A stretch of DNA of 64,000 bases from Blautia obeum ATCC 29174 (lineage in GTDB: Bacteria; Bacillota; Clostridia; Lachnospirales; Lachnospiraceae): contig NZ_CP102265.1 in NCBI RefSeq assembly GCF_025147765.1, positions 780,501-844,500 of the forward strand, given 5' to 3'. The notes beneath the pieces are model-generated. The model worked only from the letters and a program-made list of their open reading frames with translations, ran no database searches and had not been told where the DNA came from. Each line of letters begins with the position of its first letter. Position 1 is the stretch's first letter. This document shows, piece by piece, positions 16,896 through 26,943 of this stretch. The position numbers and the translations under genes were made by a program.

Positions 16896-18287
16896 ATGAA
16901 TAAAAAATTACGAAAAAACCTGGGTATCTTTCTTATTTCTCTTTCCTCGGCCACAGTACTGTTGGGGTCGGGAAGTGAAATCGAAGCCGCAAAGCGTAAA
17001 GATTATTCTTTGAATGGGGATAAGAATGAAACTGAAGATGAGAATAAAGATTTTGAAGAGCAGGTAAAAGAGTTTTATGAAAATAATATCCGGACTTATG
17101 TAGAGAAAATCGACGAGGCAAGCGCATTCCATAATGGAATGGCCGAGATCAAATTCTGGGTCGGAGATATGTCCTATCGAGGTTTTATTGATACAGAGGG
17201 AAAGATGAAATTTTATATTCCCCTGGAATCTGGAAATTACAGTGAAAACACAGGCCTGGACAATGGATATGTGACGCATTTTATCAATGACACCCTCTTC
17301 GTGATCGACTCGGAGGGAAATATTTTAAGTCATTATGATAAGAATCAGGTAGTCTGCTATGGCGGCGGATATACCTGGGTCAGAGAAGACAGCAGTAATG
17401 ACTGGAATGATGCCGGAACCTGTAAATATACCTTTTATGATCCAAGTGGTGCAGAAGTACAGGATGTAAGCTTTTCGGTCAGCAATGATCAGAGTTATCA
17501 GGAGTCATTCCGCTATCATGGGGATGGTGCCTTCTCTTACCAGACAATGGAAAATGAAGTCAACGATACATTTTGCTTTTATTTTACGGGAAACGCACAG
17601 AAGCAACAGTACAATACATCATTTATGCGAGACAGAGATGACCAGTTTGAGAGCGGTTATGTGTTGGATCTTTACCAGGACGAAGACGGAATGTGTCATA
17701 TAGAACGGATGAGTAATCAGGGCGAATATCAGGACATCGTGATTCCAAAGGAATGCAGTACAGAGGACGGTGCCAGCTGGTACATACGTGGAAAATCAGA
17801 AAATTACATTCTTCTGAGCGATTCTACAGGAACACTGGTTGCATATGACATACAAAACAGTGCATTTCAGAGATACACAGGACAGTATGCCGGTTCTCTG
17901 AACTGTGATTACAGCGGACTGCAGGGAAATGTGATCGCTGTAAAAATCTATGGAAAAAATGACAAAGATTATGTAGGTCTGATCAATATAGAGAATATGA
18001 CAGAAATTGGAGAACCGATAGAGACCAATGATTTTCAGCTAGCAAAAGAAGTACTGATCACTTACTGGGATGATAAGAAAGTCATGTATGATCTGAATGG
18101 AAATGAAACGTTTACCTGTGGTTATTATGCAGACGTTTACAGTGCAGGTGAAGGTGCTACAGTCATGAGTGATGATTCAGGTTACCACTATGTAAAGAGT
18201 GATGGCTCTGATTTCTTCCCGGACGGAATTGATTATGACAATGCCCGAAATCTGGACGTGGATCTGCGCAAACAGACAATAGGATAA
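16896..18287 (+). CDS. Secreted protein, WG-repeat-like
   Basis: A 463-residue protein with an N-terminal signal peptide (KNLGIFLISLSSATVLLGS, cleavage near GSEIEAA). The body has repeated short segments of the kind MAEIKFWVGDMSYRGFIDTEG and TLFVIDSEGNIL (each written here in part), which resemble WG/beta-propeller repeats. No enzyme motif is seen. It lies 35 bases after the zinc-ribbon gene and 43 before the next secreted protein, in the same unit as the Tad genes. A surface-exposed, possibly pilus-associated role is inferred from context only. GGGAG lies upstream of the ATG. Confidence 0.65.
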   Translation: MNKKLRKNLGIFLISLSSATVLLGSGSEIEAAKRKDYSLNGDKNETEDENKDFEEQVKEFYENNIRTYVEKIDEASAFHNGMAEIKFWVGDMSYRGFIDTEGKMKFYIPLESGNYSENTGLDNGYVTHFINDTLFVIDSEGNILSHYDKNQVVCYGGGYTWVREDSSNDWNDAGTCKYTFYDPSGAEVQDVSFSVSNDQSYQESFRYHGDGAFSYQTMENEVNDTFCFYFTGNAQKQQYNTSFMRDRDDQFESGYVLDLYQDEDGMCHIERMSNQGEYQDIVIPKECSTEDGASWYIRGKSENYILLSDSTGTLVAYDIQNSAFQRYTGQYAGSLNCDYSGLQGNVIAVKIYGKNDKDYVGLINIENMTEIGEPIETNDFQLAKEVLITYWDDKKVMYDLNGNETFTCGYYADVYSAGEGATVMSDDSGYHYVKSDGSDFFPDGIDYDNARNLDVDLRKQTIG

Positions 18288-18330
18288 AACAATTACGTAA
18301 TTTTGATGTATGGGAAAGAAGGAAACAGGT

Positions 18331-19680
18331 ATGAAAAAAACAATATTGGTGTCTGCAGGATGGATACTTGCAGCCGGTATGATTGGGACAGCACTTCCCG
18401 GACAGGCAGTCCTGGCAGCGAAGAGAGTGACATCCGAAAGTGGGGAGACTTCATCGGAGGGGAAAAGCAGTGCCAATGCCGGGCAGAAGGCAGGCAAGAT
18501 TGAAGGACTGAATTATATTGGTGGCAAGACTTATACCCTTAATCTACAGTACTCCAAGGAAAATAGCATGACAGGAGAAGCGGTCGGAGAAACTGGAGTT
18601 TTGGCTGCGGTTTCACGTGATTTTGATTACGACGGGGCAGACGAGATTTTCAGCGTTTCATACAAAGACAGTACGAATTCTCCAACCGGACGGGCAATTA
18701 CATTTTCCATTTTGAAAGAAACAGATGGGGGATGGAAAACGGTATCCGAACAGGAAATGCTGTATCTGGACTATCAGGGAAACTATCGTGAAATGAGTGG
18801 AATGAGCGGAGGCACAGCGTTCAGTGAAGTTTCTGTTTTTCTGCGAAGACTGGATGAACAGTATCAGTTTTTCTATGAAGTTTACGAGGAAAGTTCTGTT
18901 GCAACGGGCCAGTCCTGGAATATCCAGGGATTTTATCTGGACGGTGACGAACTGAAAAAAATGGAGACATCGACAGACATATTTTACGAAGGTTCCCCGA
19001 TCAGTGAGTTATGGGATTCAAAGGCTGCTGCAGAATCAGGAGAAGACTGGGCATTAGAGAATGCCAATATCATAGATGCATACGAAAACCTCATTTTTTC
19101 AGATCCTAATATCAGTTTTGATCATATGACGGTAGATCAGAATCAGGGAATGTATCAGGTCTTGCGAATGAAAAAGGGAAGTCTTGTTTCGGATGAAGAA
19201 AGAAGCCAGTGGATTTCTGGATGTTATAACGGAGATGAAGCAAGGTCAATGAAATGTTACTCATACAAGATTAATGATCTGAGCAATGAAATCCCAAATA
19301 TTATCCAGGGTTATCGGACGGATGTAATCTTTGATGAAAATGGGACAGCGGAATCCTCTGCGGCAGATACAACAGATACAACATCAGAGTTCATTATTCC
19401 GGACTCCGACAGCCGTTACCTCAGCCGCGAGGAACTCAGTAATATGAGCCTGCAGCAACTGAATTACGCCAAGAATGAGATCTACGCGAGAAAAGGAAGA
19501 GTTTTTCAATCGCCGGAATTGCAGAATTATTTTGGAAGCAAATCCTGGTATCACGGCTCGATTGCAGCAGATGACTTTAAGGATTCTACCATGCTTAACG
19601 ATTATGAGAGAGCAAATACAGAGCTTCTCAGTAAGGTGGAGCATGAGCTTGCACCGGATGGCTATCAGCTTGATAAATAA
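18331..19680 (+). CDS. Secreted YARHG-domain protein
   Basis: A 449-residue protein with a signal peptide (MKKTILVSAGWILAAGMIG, cleavage after VLAA). The middle is a beta-rich region of unknown fold (with DFDYDGADEIFSVSY, a calcium-like DxDxDG turn). The C-terminal 80 residues are a YARHG domain: SRYLSREELSNMSLQQLNYA, then KNEIYARKGRVF and a YF-SWY pattern. YARHG domains are extracellular and found on bacterial surface proteins. The frame opens at 18310, but ATG 18331 has AAGGAAA upstream and starts the signal peptide cleanly. It directly precedes the Tad ATPase gene by 43 bases. Confidence 0.8.
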   Translation: MKKTILVSAGWILAAGMIGTALPGQAVLAAKRVTSESGETSSEGKSSANAGQKAGKIEGLNYIGGKTYTLNLQYSKENSMTGEAVGETGVLAAVSRDFDYDGADEIFSVSYKDSTNSPTGRAITFSILKETDGGWKTVSEQEMLYLDYQGNYREMSGMSGGTAFSEVSVFLRRLDEQYQFFYEVYEESSVATGQSWNIQGFYLDGDELKKMETSTDIFYEGSPISELWDSKAAAESGEDWALENANIIDAYENLIFSDPNISFDHMTVDQNQGMYQVLRMKKGSLVSDEERSQWISGCYNGDEARSMKCYSYKINDLSNEIPNIIQGYRTDVIFDENGTAESSAADTTDTTSEFIIPDSDSRYLSREELSNMSLQQLNYAKNEIYARKGRVFQSPELQNYFGSKSWYHGSIAADDFKDSTMLNDYERANTELLSKVEHELAPDGYQLDK

Positions 19681-19738
19681 AAAGATAAAAGACAATATGT
19701 CTGTAATCTGTATTTGATAAGGAATGGAAGAGAAAGAG

Positions 19739-20986
19739 ATGCTTACAGAGGAGATAACACTCAGACTTGTAAAAGAAATAAAACGTTTTCTTCTGGAAGA
19801 TGCACTTGCCCTGAGCAGATCCAGTGATGAGCAGCTCATGGTCAGAATCAAGGAAATCATAGACCATAAGCTCGTTCATTACGAGATCACCCCGCAGGAA
19901 CGGGAAAAGATTGCCAGAAGAGTGTTCAGTTCCCTGCGAGGACTTGGGATTCTGGATGAGCTTCTGGATGATGACAGCATTACAGAGATCATGATCAATG
20001 GACCCGAAAATATCTTTGTTGAGAAGGATGGACAGATTTATCGGTATCGTCGGCAATTTGAAAGTGAACAGCATCTGCTGGACATTATCCAGCGAATCGT
20101 AGGAGAAGCCGGCAAAGAAGTCAACCAGGCAAATCCTATTGTGGATACGAGAATTCAGAAGGACGGATCGCGTGTAAATGTGGTTCTTCCACCAATCTCG
20201 CTGGCTGGTCCGGTCGTGACAATCCGTAAATTTTCCAAAAAACCGATGACGGTGGAAAAACTTCTGGAATATGGTTCGATCACACCGGAGGTAGCAGATT
20301 TCCTGCAGAAACTGGTAAGAGCAAAATACAATATTTTTATCAGTGGGGGAACCGGATCCGGAAAGACAACATTTCTGAATGCACTTTCCAATTTTATACC
20401 AGAGGATGAACGAATCATAACGATTGAGGATTCTGCGGAACTGCAGATTCGTAATATATCCAACCTGGTCAGTCTGGAAACAAGAAATGCAAACACATCG
20501 GGCAGAGGAGAGATCACAATTCGTGATCTGATTCGCTCCGCTCTTCGAATGCGTCCTGAGAGGATCATTGTGGGAGAAGTGCGAGGAGCAGAAGCACTGG
20601 ATATGCTTCAGGCAATGAACACAGGACATGACGGATCTCTGTCTACCGGTCATGCAAACTCTACAAGAGATATGCTAAGCAGACTGGAAACGATGGTACT
20701 GCAGGGAAATGCAGGCCTTCCGCTTCCGGCGATACGGCAACAGATTTCCTCCGCACTGGACATTGTAATCCACTTGTCGAGACTCAGGGACAAGTCCCGA
20801 AGAACGATGGAGATTACCGAAATTCTGGGATGCAGCGGAGGCGAATACCAGTTGAATCCGCTATTTGTTTTTCAGGAAACACAGGGCAGTACGCTTCATA
20901 AGGTTCAAGGGAGACTGATGCGGACCGGAAATTCATTAAAAAATGATTATAAGCTGAGACTGCAGGGAATGAGCAGTCAGATTTAG
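19739..20986 (+). CDS. tadA: Tad pilus ATPase, CpaF/TadA family
   Basis: About 415 residues of a type II/IV secretion ATPase. Walker A is GGTGSGKTT (about residues 203-211), followed by the Asp box around TIEDSAELQ, Walker B near RPERIIVGEVRG and the His box TGHDGSLSTGHANS. The protein powers pilin export through TadB and TadC at the inner face of the membrane. An upstream ATG at 19724 is in frame, but its Shine-Dalgarno would be too close; GGAAGAG fits ATG 19739. Length matches the family. First machinery gene of the Tad block, 7 bases before tadB. Confidence 0.93.
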   Translation: MLTEEITLRLVKEIKRFLLEDALALSRSSDEQLMVRIKEIIDHKLVHYEITPQEREKIARRVFSSLRGLGILDELLDDDSITEIMINGPENIFVEKDGQIYRYRRQFESEQHLLDIIQRIVGEAGKEVNQANPIVDTRIQKDGSRVNVVLPPISLAGPVVTIRKFSKKPMTVEKLLEYGSITPEVADFLQKLVRAKYNIFISGGTGSGKTTFLNALSNFIPEDERIITIEDSAELQIRNISNLVSLETRNANTSGRGEITIRDLIRSALRMRPERIIVGEVRGAEALDMLQAMNTGHDGSLSTGHANSTRDMLSRLETMVLQGNAGLPLPAIRQQISSALDIVIHLSRLRDKSRRTMEITEILGCSGGEYQLNPLFVFQETQGSTLHKVQGRLMRTGNSLKNDYKLRLQGMSSQI

Positions 20987-20993
20987 GAAAAGT

Positions 20994-21821
20994 ATGAAGA
21001 AAGAGAAAAGTCGCAGAAACAAGCGAGAAAAAAAGAGTAAAAGAAAACAGAAATATATTCCACAGAAAGCATTATTTGGAAATGGTGAAGATTACTATAT
21101 TTACCGGATGAGTTTTGTGGAAAAGCTGACAGGCGGGGCGCTTGGTTTTCTGGTCGGAGCATTTGTGTGCATGACATTTTTCCGAAACTTCCTTTTGTCC
21201 GGGATAGTGGGAATACTTCTGATATTACCGGGTATCGGCAAATATCGGGAATTTCTGAAAGCCAGAAGACAGAAAGGACTTCTGATCCAGTTCCGTGACA
21301 TGCTGGAGTCTCTGACTGCATCATATTCTACCGGAAAAAATACGCAGGGAGCTTTTGAAGATGCATATGGAGACCTGGCAGATATTTATGGAAAAAAAGC
21401 AGACATTGTGCACGAGATTGAAATGATTGTGAATGGTATCTACAATGGTCAGAATATAGAAGCGTTGCTGAAAAATTTTGCAGAGAGAAGCCATCTGGAT
21501 GATGTAGAAAGCTTTGCAACGATTTTTGAAGTGTCCAGCCGTTATGGTGGAAATCTCAAAAAAGCAGTGGGAGATACCTATCGGATCATCAATGAAAAGA
21601 TCGAGATGGAAATGGAGATAAGGACACTTCTGACTGCAAACAAGAATGAGCTGAACATCATGATGCTGATGCCGTTGATCATCATGGTTACACTCAGCGG
21701 GATGGGAAGTATGTCCATTGTACAGAATACACCGCTCAATGTCCTGACCAAAGTTATTGCACTGGCACTGTTTGGAACAGCATATTACATTGGCAGAAAA
21801 ATTATAGATATCAAGATATAG
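20994..21821 (+). CDS. tadB: Tad pilus membrane platform protein TadB
   Basis: A 275-residue type II secretion F-domain protein. It has a very basic N-terminus (MKKEKSRRNKREKKSKRKQK), two membrane segments near residues 45-83, a cytoplasmic helical domain with FRDMLESLTASYSTGKN and FATIFEVSSRYGGNL, and two closing membrane segments. With TadC it forms the inner-membrane platform turned by the ATPase. AGGAAAAG precedes the ATG. It lies between tadA and tadC with gaps of 7 and 9 bases, so it is co-translated in practice. Confidence 0.88.
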   Translation: MKKEKSRRNKREKKSKRKQKYIPQKALFGNGEDYYIYRMSFVEKLTGGALGFLVGAFVCMTFFRNFLLSGIVGILLILPGIGKYREFLKARRQKGLLIQFRDMLESLTASYSTGKNTQGAFEDAYGDLADIYGKKADIVHEIEMIVNGIYNGQNIEALLKNFAERSHLDDVESFATIFEVSSRYGGNLKKAVGDTYRIINEKIEMEMEIRTLLTANKNELNIMMLMPLIIMVTLSGMGSMSIVQNTPLNVLTKVIALALFGTAYYIGRKIIDIKI

Positions 21822-21830
21822 GGGACAAAG

Positions 21831-22700
21831 ATGAATGATTATTTTCAGTTGATTCTTATGATAATATGTACGCCTTTTGCATTGGTATGGATTTGTCTGG
21901 CAATAACAAAGGGAAAGAAATATGCTACGTACACAAAGAGTACATTTGCCAGAGAATTTCAGATGAGCAAATTGTTCTGTGTCGGATTTGCACTGATGCC
22001 GATTCTGCATATGGGAACAAAGACCAGACGTGCAAAGCTGAAAATCAAAGAGATTGCAGAGATCAAGGGCAAGAAGTATGCGGAATATTACTATTATATT
22101 TTGCAGGGCGCCAAGATCACATATGCATATACTGTGTTCCTTGTATTTATGCTTCTTTCGGTCCTGGCGGGAAGTGTGGAGGCGGCACTTCTGGGAGTTA
22201 TCTTCAGCGTGCTGGTAGTCATGTATATAGACCTATCTTTGCAGGACAAGCTGACAGCCAGAAGGCAGGAGATCCTGATGGATCTTCCACAGGTGTTGTC
22301 CAAGCTTACGCTTCTGGTCAATTCGGGAATGGTTCTCCGCGATGCATGGAAAAGAACAGCGATTACAGGAGAGCGTGCATTATATAAAGAAATGCAGAAC
22401 ACCAGTCTGGAGATTGACAATGGAATCATGGAAGCAGATGCATATCGCAATTTCGCAGATCGTTGCAGTGTAAAGGAAGTGCGCAAATTTACGTCGCTGA
22501 TCTTACAGAACCTGCAGAAAGGTAATGAAGAGTTGGCACTGTTTCTGGGAGACATGTCGACAGAGATGTGGGAAATGAAGAAAAATGAGGTGAAGCAGAA
22601 AGGCGAAAAAGCCAATTCAAGACTTCTGCTTCCGGTATTTCTGATCTTTATCGGAATTCTGATACTGATCCTGGTTCCGGTAATGAGCGGATTAGGATAA
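21831..22700 (+). CDS. tadC: Tad pilus membrane platform protein TadC
   Basis: A 289-residue protein, paired with TadB. It has an N-terminal membrane segment (about residues 5-25), two in the middle (about 100-140), the F-domain core (LPQVLSKLTLLVNSGMVLRD and FADRCSVKEVRKFTSLILQN) and a C-terminal segment LLLPVFLIFIGILILILVPV. These features match TadC of Flp pilus systems. It is 58 bases ahead of the pilin gene; this slightly longer gap has its own strong GGAGG site for the pilin and may let pilin be made in excess. Confidence 0.88.
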   Translation: MNDYFQLILMIICTPFALVWICLAITKGKKYATYTKSTFAREFQMSKLFCVGFALMPILHMGTKTRRAKLKIKEIAEIKGKKYAEYYYYILQGAKITYAYTVFLVFMLLSVLAGSVEAALLGVIFSVLVVMYIDLSLQDKLTARRQEILMDLPQVLSKLTLLVNSGMVLRDAWKRTAITGERALYKEMQNTSLEIDNGIMEADAYRNFADRCSVKEVRKFTSLILQNLQKGNEELALFLGDMSTEMWEMKKNEVKQKGEKANSRLLLPVFLIFIGILILILVPVMSGLG

Positions 22701-22758
22701 TAAAAGGCAGATGCCGTTTATTATAAATAACAGACATTTCATAAAGGAGGAAAAGAGA

Positions 22759-23010
22759 ATGTTAGAAATGTTGAATAAAATGTGGATTGGAGCAACTTGT
22801 AGATTACATAATTTTGTGGAAGATTTCAAGCACGAAGAAAAAGGTGCGGCAGAGATCGTTGCGATCATTCTGGTGATCGTAGTGGTCATTGCGGTCGTAG
22901 TTGTTTTCAGAGAAAGAATCATGGATCTTGTAAGTAATACGTTTGATGATGCTGATAAAGTGAAAGATACATCATTCCTTGAAATCGGAAATCTCAAAAC
23001 ACTTCTGTGA
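22759..23010 (+). CDS. flp: Flp-type major pilin precursor
   Basis: An 83-residue prepilin. A charged leader ends in EEKG, followed by AAEIVAIILVIVVVIAVVVVF, a hydrophobic helix (the 21st residue belongs to the flank) typical of type IVb Flp pilins. Cleavage after the Gly by the prepilin peptidase encoded at 26944 is expected. The mature protein would be about 50 residues. An upstream in-frame ATG at 22711 lacks a site, whereas AAAGGAGG sits before 22759. Its stop codon overlaps the GTG start of the TadE-like gene. Confidence 0.85.
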   Translation: MLEMLNKMWIGATCRLHNFVEDFKHEEKGAAEIVAIILVIVVVIAVVVVFRERIMDLVSNTFDDADKVKDTSFLEIGNLKTLL

Positions 23011-23681
23011 ATCAACAGAAACAACGTGGCGCCATCATGGTAGAAGCTGCACTGTACTTCCCGATCACCATAGCGGTGGTCATGGCGGTCATCTATCTGG
23101 GACTTTTTAAGATGCAGGAAAGCTATTTCTTTTTTCAGGTAGAGAGGGCGGCAGCGCAGCTGGCAAAAGAAATTGCATATCCGGGTTATGAAGGTTTCAC
23201 TGATAAAGAACCTCTTTCCGATGGGAAAGTAGATTTTTCGTGGGAAGAGCCTTCGGACGAACAGGTACAGTCCTATTATGAAGCGTACAATGGTTCACTG
23301 ACAAAGATCTATCGTCTCGGTGCGGGCAGTAATACAAAAGAACGACTGGCAAAATACCAGGAATCTTTATGCAAATACAGCACATTACTTTCCGTGGGAA
23401 CAGCGAAAGCAAGTATCAGGGTGGAGAATAAGTTCATGTCACAATCAGTATTCGCTGAATTGCGATATGAACTTCCGACGCCTGGAATTCTGAGATATTT
23501 GGGGATGAAAGATACGATCAGCCTGTATGCGGCAGCATATCAGCCGGTCCTGAACACGACAGATTTTGTGCGGAATGTAGATTTGGCCTGGGATCTTGGA
23601 AAGTTTTTTCTGGATAAGCTGGGCATCGATACAGACAAATTTGTAGAGAATTTTAATAAAGTAAAAGAAATAATCTTTTAA
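23007..23681 (+). CDS. TadE-like pseudopilin/assembly protein
   Basis: A 224-residue protein opening MNQQKQRGAIMVEAALYFPI, a TadE-type N-terminus with a Gly-Ala cleavage-like site and Glu at +5 position of the helix, followed by about 190 residues that should lie outside. TadE and TadF are minor, pseudopilin-like components needed for Flp pilus assembly. It starts with a GTG that overlaps the pilin stop codon by 4 bases, so it is likely translationally coupled. The C-terminal domain is not recognisable beyond this family. Confidence 0.8.
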   Translation: MNQQKQRGAIMVEAALYFPITIAVVMAVIYLGLFKMQESYFFFQVERAAAQLAKEIAYPGYEGFTDKEPLSDGKVDFSWEEPSDEQVQSYYEAYNGSLTKIYRLGAGSNTKERLAKYQESLCKYSTLLSVGTAKASIRVENKFMSQSVFAELRYELPTPGILRYLGMKDTISLYAAAYQPVLNTTDFVRNVDLAWDLGKFFLDKLGIDTDKFVENFNKVKEIIF

Positions 23682-23696
23682 ACTGGAGGGAGATAT

Positions 23697-26213
23697 ATGC
23701 GATTTTTCTGTGGAAAAAACCGGGGAGCAATTTCTGTCTTTCTGACACTGATTCTGGTACCGGTTCTGATATTCAGCGGAATAATAGTAGATATCTCCCG
23801 CCTTTATGCAGCAAAGACTGTGATTTCAGGCGCGGGGGACCTCACAATGAATGCGGCGCTTGCACGCTATGATAAACAGTTGAAGGATTCATATGGCCTG
23901 ATCACAATGGCAGATGATCCATCATCCCCGTCGATGAAGACGTACCTGGAACAGAGTTTTCTGGAATCATGTAATGCATCTGCACTGAAAGATACCAAAT
24001 CCACGGATCTTCATTCCATGATCCAGCTGGAACTGGGCACAGAAGGCGTGGAAGTACAGGGAGTGAAGAATTCTTCTCTGGCTGATACGCAGGTTCTTCA
24101 GCAGCAGATTCTGGAATACATGAAATTTCGTGCACCGGTATATATGGTCAGCGATATTCTGGAAAAATTCAAAAAGATGCCGTTGAAAAATATGAATGAA
24201 AAGAAAGACTATATCGAAGCAAAGACAGACTATGCAAAAAAAACCAAAGAACTTGGAGAACCATCTGAGAACGCCAAAACGGCAGTAGATGCACACAGTG
24301 CTGCGATACAGGGTGTGCAGGGAATGGCTTCAGAGATTTCAGAAGCAATGAATATTCTGGTACAGCAGTCTGTATTTTATCTGGCAGCAGAGTCTTTACA
24401 GAAATATCTGGATAATGAAGCATTAGCACCTGTAGGATCCGGTCAGATCAGTTCAGCGGTGATTCGGCAGAATCTCGCCGGTGCAATAGTATGGGATCGG
24501 TCAGAAACTGTTTTTGATGAAATAAGGTATGCAGATCTTGTTGCAGCTGTTTCTCTGCTTCAGAATTCTGGAATTGTAGAGCAGGCGATGAATAACGATG
24601 AAAGTTTTACGCAGGATGAATGGAATGCTTATGTAAACATAGATACTGTAATACAGCAGAGCATTGCAAATCTTAAGAGTATTTATGAAGATGCAGAAAA
24701 AGATTATATAAATAAGATTGAAAATTACAAGTCTGAGCTTCAGACGATGATAAATACAGGAAACGAAGGAATCACCCAGCTGCAAAAGCTGGAAGATGTG
24801 TGGGTCAATAAAGTGCAACCGGCGGAAAAAGCGTGTCAGGAACGCAAAGATGATCTGCAGAGCAAAGGGGAAGATATATCCGAACTGAATGAGCTTGAAG
24901 AGGAAGAAAACATCAAAATCAATACAGACGATCTGGAAGATATGCTCAATTGTCTGGAGAGGAATACAGAGGAGGCGGAAGGCCTTTTGGAAGAAGCCGA
25001 AAAGATGATACAGGTAACGGATCATATAAAAGCAGCACAGATCAACAGCACAGAGGCATGCTCGATTTTTGAACGGGGTGCTGCGGCTGCGGTGAATACA
25101 TTCTGGGATGATAATGCAAATTTTGGAATGCCGTTACAGGGTAATTACTATTATACAGATCCAAAGGAATGCAATTTTTATAAAGAGTATCTTTCCAAAG
25201 TCGGAACAAAATCAGAAGATGAGACGGAGCAGAATGCAAAAGATCAAAAGAAACAGGATGCAGAAGATGCACAGGGAGAATATGATCAGATCCTGGAGGG
25301 ACTGAATGCACTGGGAAAAGAAAAAAATCTGAAAGATTTTTCCGGCCTTTCTTATCCGGATGAGTTCCCAAGTGGACAAAATAAAATTGGATCGGATATT
25401 CAGTCGGCACAGACGGTAAAGAAACTGAACCTGGACAGTGATGATACGACGGTGAATGATGGGGCAGGAAGCCTTTCTGCCATAACGGAATTACTGAAAG
25501 GATTGGACAACCTGTCTGGAGAACTTTTGGAGCGTGCCTATCTGATGGAATACATGAGCGAAATGTTTAATTGCATGACAACAAAAGAAAACGATGTTTC
25601 ACTCAGCAACGACAAACTGAACAGCCATTATATTTATAATGGAGAGATAGAATATCTTCTTTATGGAAATGAGAGTACGATTGTCAATAAGACAGAAGCG
25701 ACTGCAGTGCTATATTCACTGCGTCTGGCAATCAACAGTGCCTACGTGTTTTTTGACAAGACATTGAATGCCGAGGCGAACAGCATTGCCAGCGGAATAT
25801 CTGATGCGACCGGACAGGCATGGCTGTATCCGATCATTAAATATTCCTACCTGTTCTGCTGTGCAGTCGTCTACTCCGGTCAGGACTTATCCAGTCTGAT
25901 GAAAGGGGACGAAGTCGCTGTATGGAGAGCAAACGACAAAGTGAAACTCAATTATAAAGAATATCTGAAACTGTTTCTGCTTGTCTCCATGATCAGTGAG
26001 AACAATGAAAAGAAACTTCTGGTCAGGACAGCGGACTGCATTCAGCTGAATACCGGAAAGAGTCTGAGCAGCAAATATACGATGCTGACGCTCCGGGCTG
26101 ATGTGAAGGCAGAGACGACATTTTTACCAAAAGTTTCGGCACTTCTCGGAAGAAGCAACTCCGATGAAGAGAGTCAGAAGACGATAAAATATCAGGGAAT
26201 ACTGGGGTATTAG
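23697..26213 (+). CDS. DUF5702/TadG-like pilus-associated protein
   Basis: An 838-residue protein with a single N-terminal membrane segment (GAISVFLTLILVPVLIFSGI, about residues 9-28) right after a basic cluster, resembling TadG and DUF5702 proteins that are regular members of Gram-positive Tad loci. The outer part is long, acidic and rich in predicted coiled coil (about residues 330-450, EKDYINKIENYKSELQTMIN and on). It may extend through the wall or cap the pilus base. GGAGG precedes the ATG. It lies between two TadE-like genes, 15 and 8 bases away. Confidence 0.8.
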   Translation: MRFFCGKNRGAISVFLTLILVPVLIFSGIIVDISRLYAAKTVISGAGDLTMNAALARYDKQLKDSYGLITMADDPSSPSMKTYLEQSFLESCNASALKDTKSTDLHSMIQLELGTEGVEVQGVKNSSLADTQVLQQQILEYMKFRAPVYMVSDILEKFKKMPLKNMNEKKDYIEAKTDYAKKTKELGEPSENAKTAVDAHSAAIQGVQGMASEISEAMNILVQQSVFYLAAESLQKYLDNEALAPVGSGQISSAVIRQNLAGAIVWDRSETVFDEIRYADLVAAVSLLQNSGIVEQAMNNDESFTQDEWNAYVNIDTVIQQSIANLKSIYEDAEKDYINKIENYKSELQTMINTGNEGITQLQKLEDVWVNKVQPAEKACQERKDDLQSKGEDISELNELEEEENIKINTDDLEDMLNCLERNTEEAEGLLEEAEKMIQVTDHIKAAQINSTEACSIFERGAAAAVNTFWDDNANFGMPLQGNYYYTDPKECNFYKEYLSKVGTKSEDETEQNAKDQKKQDAEDAQGEYDQILEGLNALGKEKNLKDFSGLSYPDEFPSGQNKIGSDIQSAQTVKKLNLDSDDTTVNDGAGSLSAITELLKGLDNLSGELLERAYLMEYMSEMFNCMTTKENDVSLSNDKLNSHYIYNGEIEYLLYGNESTIVNKTEATAVLYSLRLAINSAYVFFDKTLNAEANSIASGISDATGQAWLYPIIKYSYLFCCAVVYSGQDLSSLMKGDEVAVWRANDKVKLNYKEYLKLFLLVSMISENNEKKLLVRTADCIQLNTGKSLSSKYTMLTLRADVKAETTFLPKVSALLGRSNSDEESQKTIKYQGILGY

Positions 26214-26221
26214 GAGCAAAG

Positions 26222-26929
26222 ATGAAGAAAAGACAAAAAGGTTCTATCACAGTAGAAGCAACGTTGTTTCTGCCATTATTCTTTCTGGCATTTGTCAGTA
26301 TTTACAGTCTGATATCGTTTACCAGAGCACAGCTGATTGTACAGTATGCGGCAGATCAGGCGGCAAAAGAAGTGGCACAGTACAGCTATATTCTGGAAAA
26401 GATCGGAATTCTGGATTCTTTGGACGGACTGAATTCCAGGTCAGAGGATTTTGAAAAAAATATAAAGTCTATTGAAGAACAGCTGCAGACAGTTCAGCAG
26501 GCAGGAGAAAATGCCCTGAACGGAGAAGATCCTGTAGGTAATACGATAGAAGCCGGAAAAGCAGCGAAGGATGCTTATGGTACGGTCAGTGGTTATGTGG
26601 ATGATCCAGAATCGTTTATTTCCGGGGTACTGGCAGTGTTCAAAAAAGATGCAATCAATGGCATTTCTACATACATGGTTAATACGGTGGCAAAATCCTG
26701 TGTCATGAAACAGTTATCTGTTGCCGGAGGCGGACAGGATCCGTTAACTTATGCGGAAAAACTTGGGATTTCGGATATGAATATGTCAAAGACTGTCTGG
26801 TGCCAGAATAAGACGAGAGATATCAAGATCATAGTCGATTTTAATATGAATAATCAGGTACCCTTTTTCAGAATGAAGCCGAGACATTACAGAGTCTGTG
26901 CTTCTACACGGGTCTGGTCAGGAGTGTGA
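26222..26929 (+). CDS. Second TadE/TadG-like pseudopilin
   Basis: A 235-residue protein starting MKKRQKGSITVEATLFLPLF, a TadE-type leader: basic residues, Gly before the likely cut, Glu near the start of the hydrophobic helix. The outer domain contains a stretch of amphipathic helix (about residues 60-100) and ends in a beta-rich portion. It is distinct from the TadE-like gene at 23007 but has the same N-terminal design, so the locus carries two pseudopilins plus one pilin. Its stop overlaps the earliest possible start of the peptidase gene. Confidence 0.8.
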   Translation: MKKRQKGSITVEATLFLPLFFLAFVSIYSLISFTRAQLIVQYAADQAAKEVAQYSYILEKIGILDSLDGLNSRSEDFEKNIKSIEEQLQTVQQAGENALNGEDPVGNTIEAGKAAKDAYGTVSGYVDDPESFISGVLAVFKKDAINGISTYMVNTVAKSCVMKQLSVAGGGQDPLTYAEKLGISDMNMSKTVWCQNKTRDIKIIVDFNMNNQVPFFRMKPRHYRVCASTRVWSGV

Positions 26930-26943
26930 TGAAGGAGAATATG

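Noticed and set aside
19628..20653. Minus-strand frame opposite the Tad ATPase
   Set aside because: The plus strand has intact Walker A, Walker B and His-box motifs. The reverse frame is Cys/His-rich noise.
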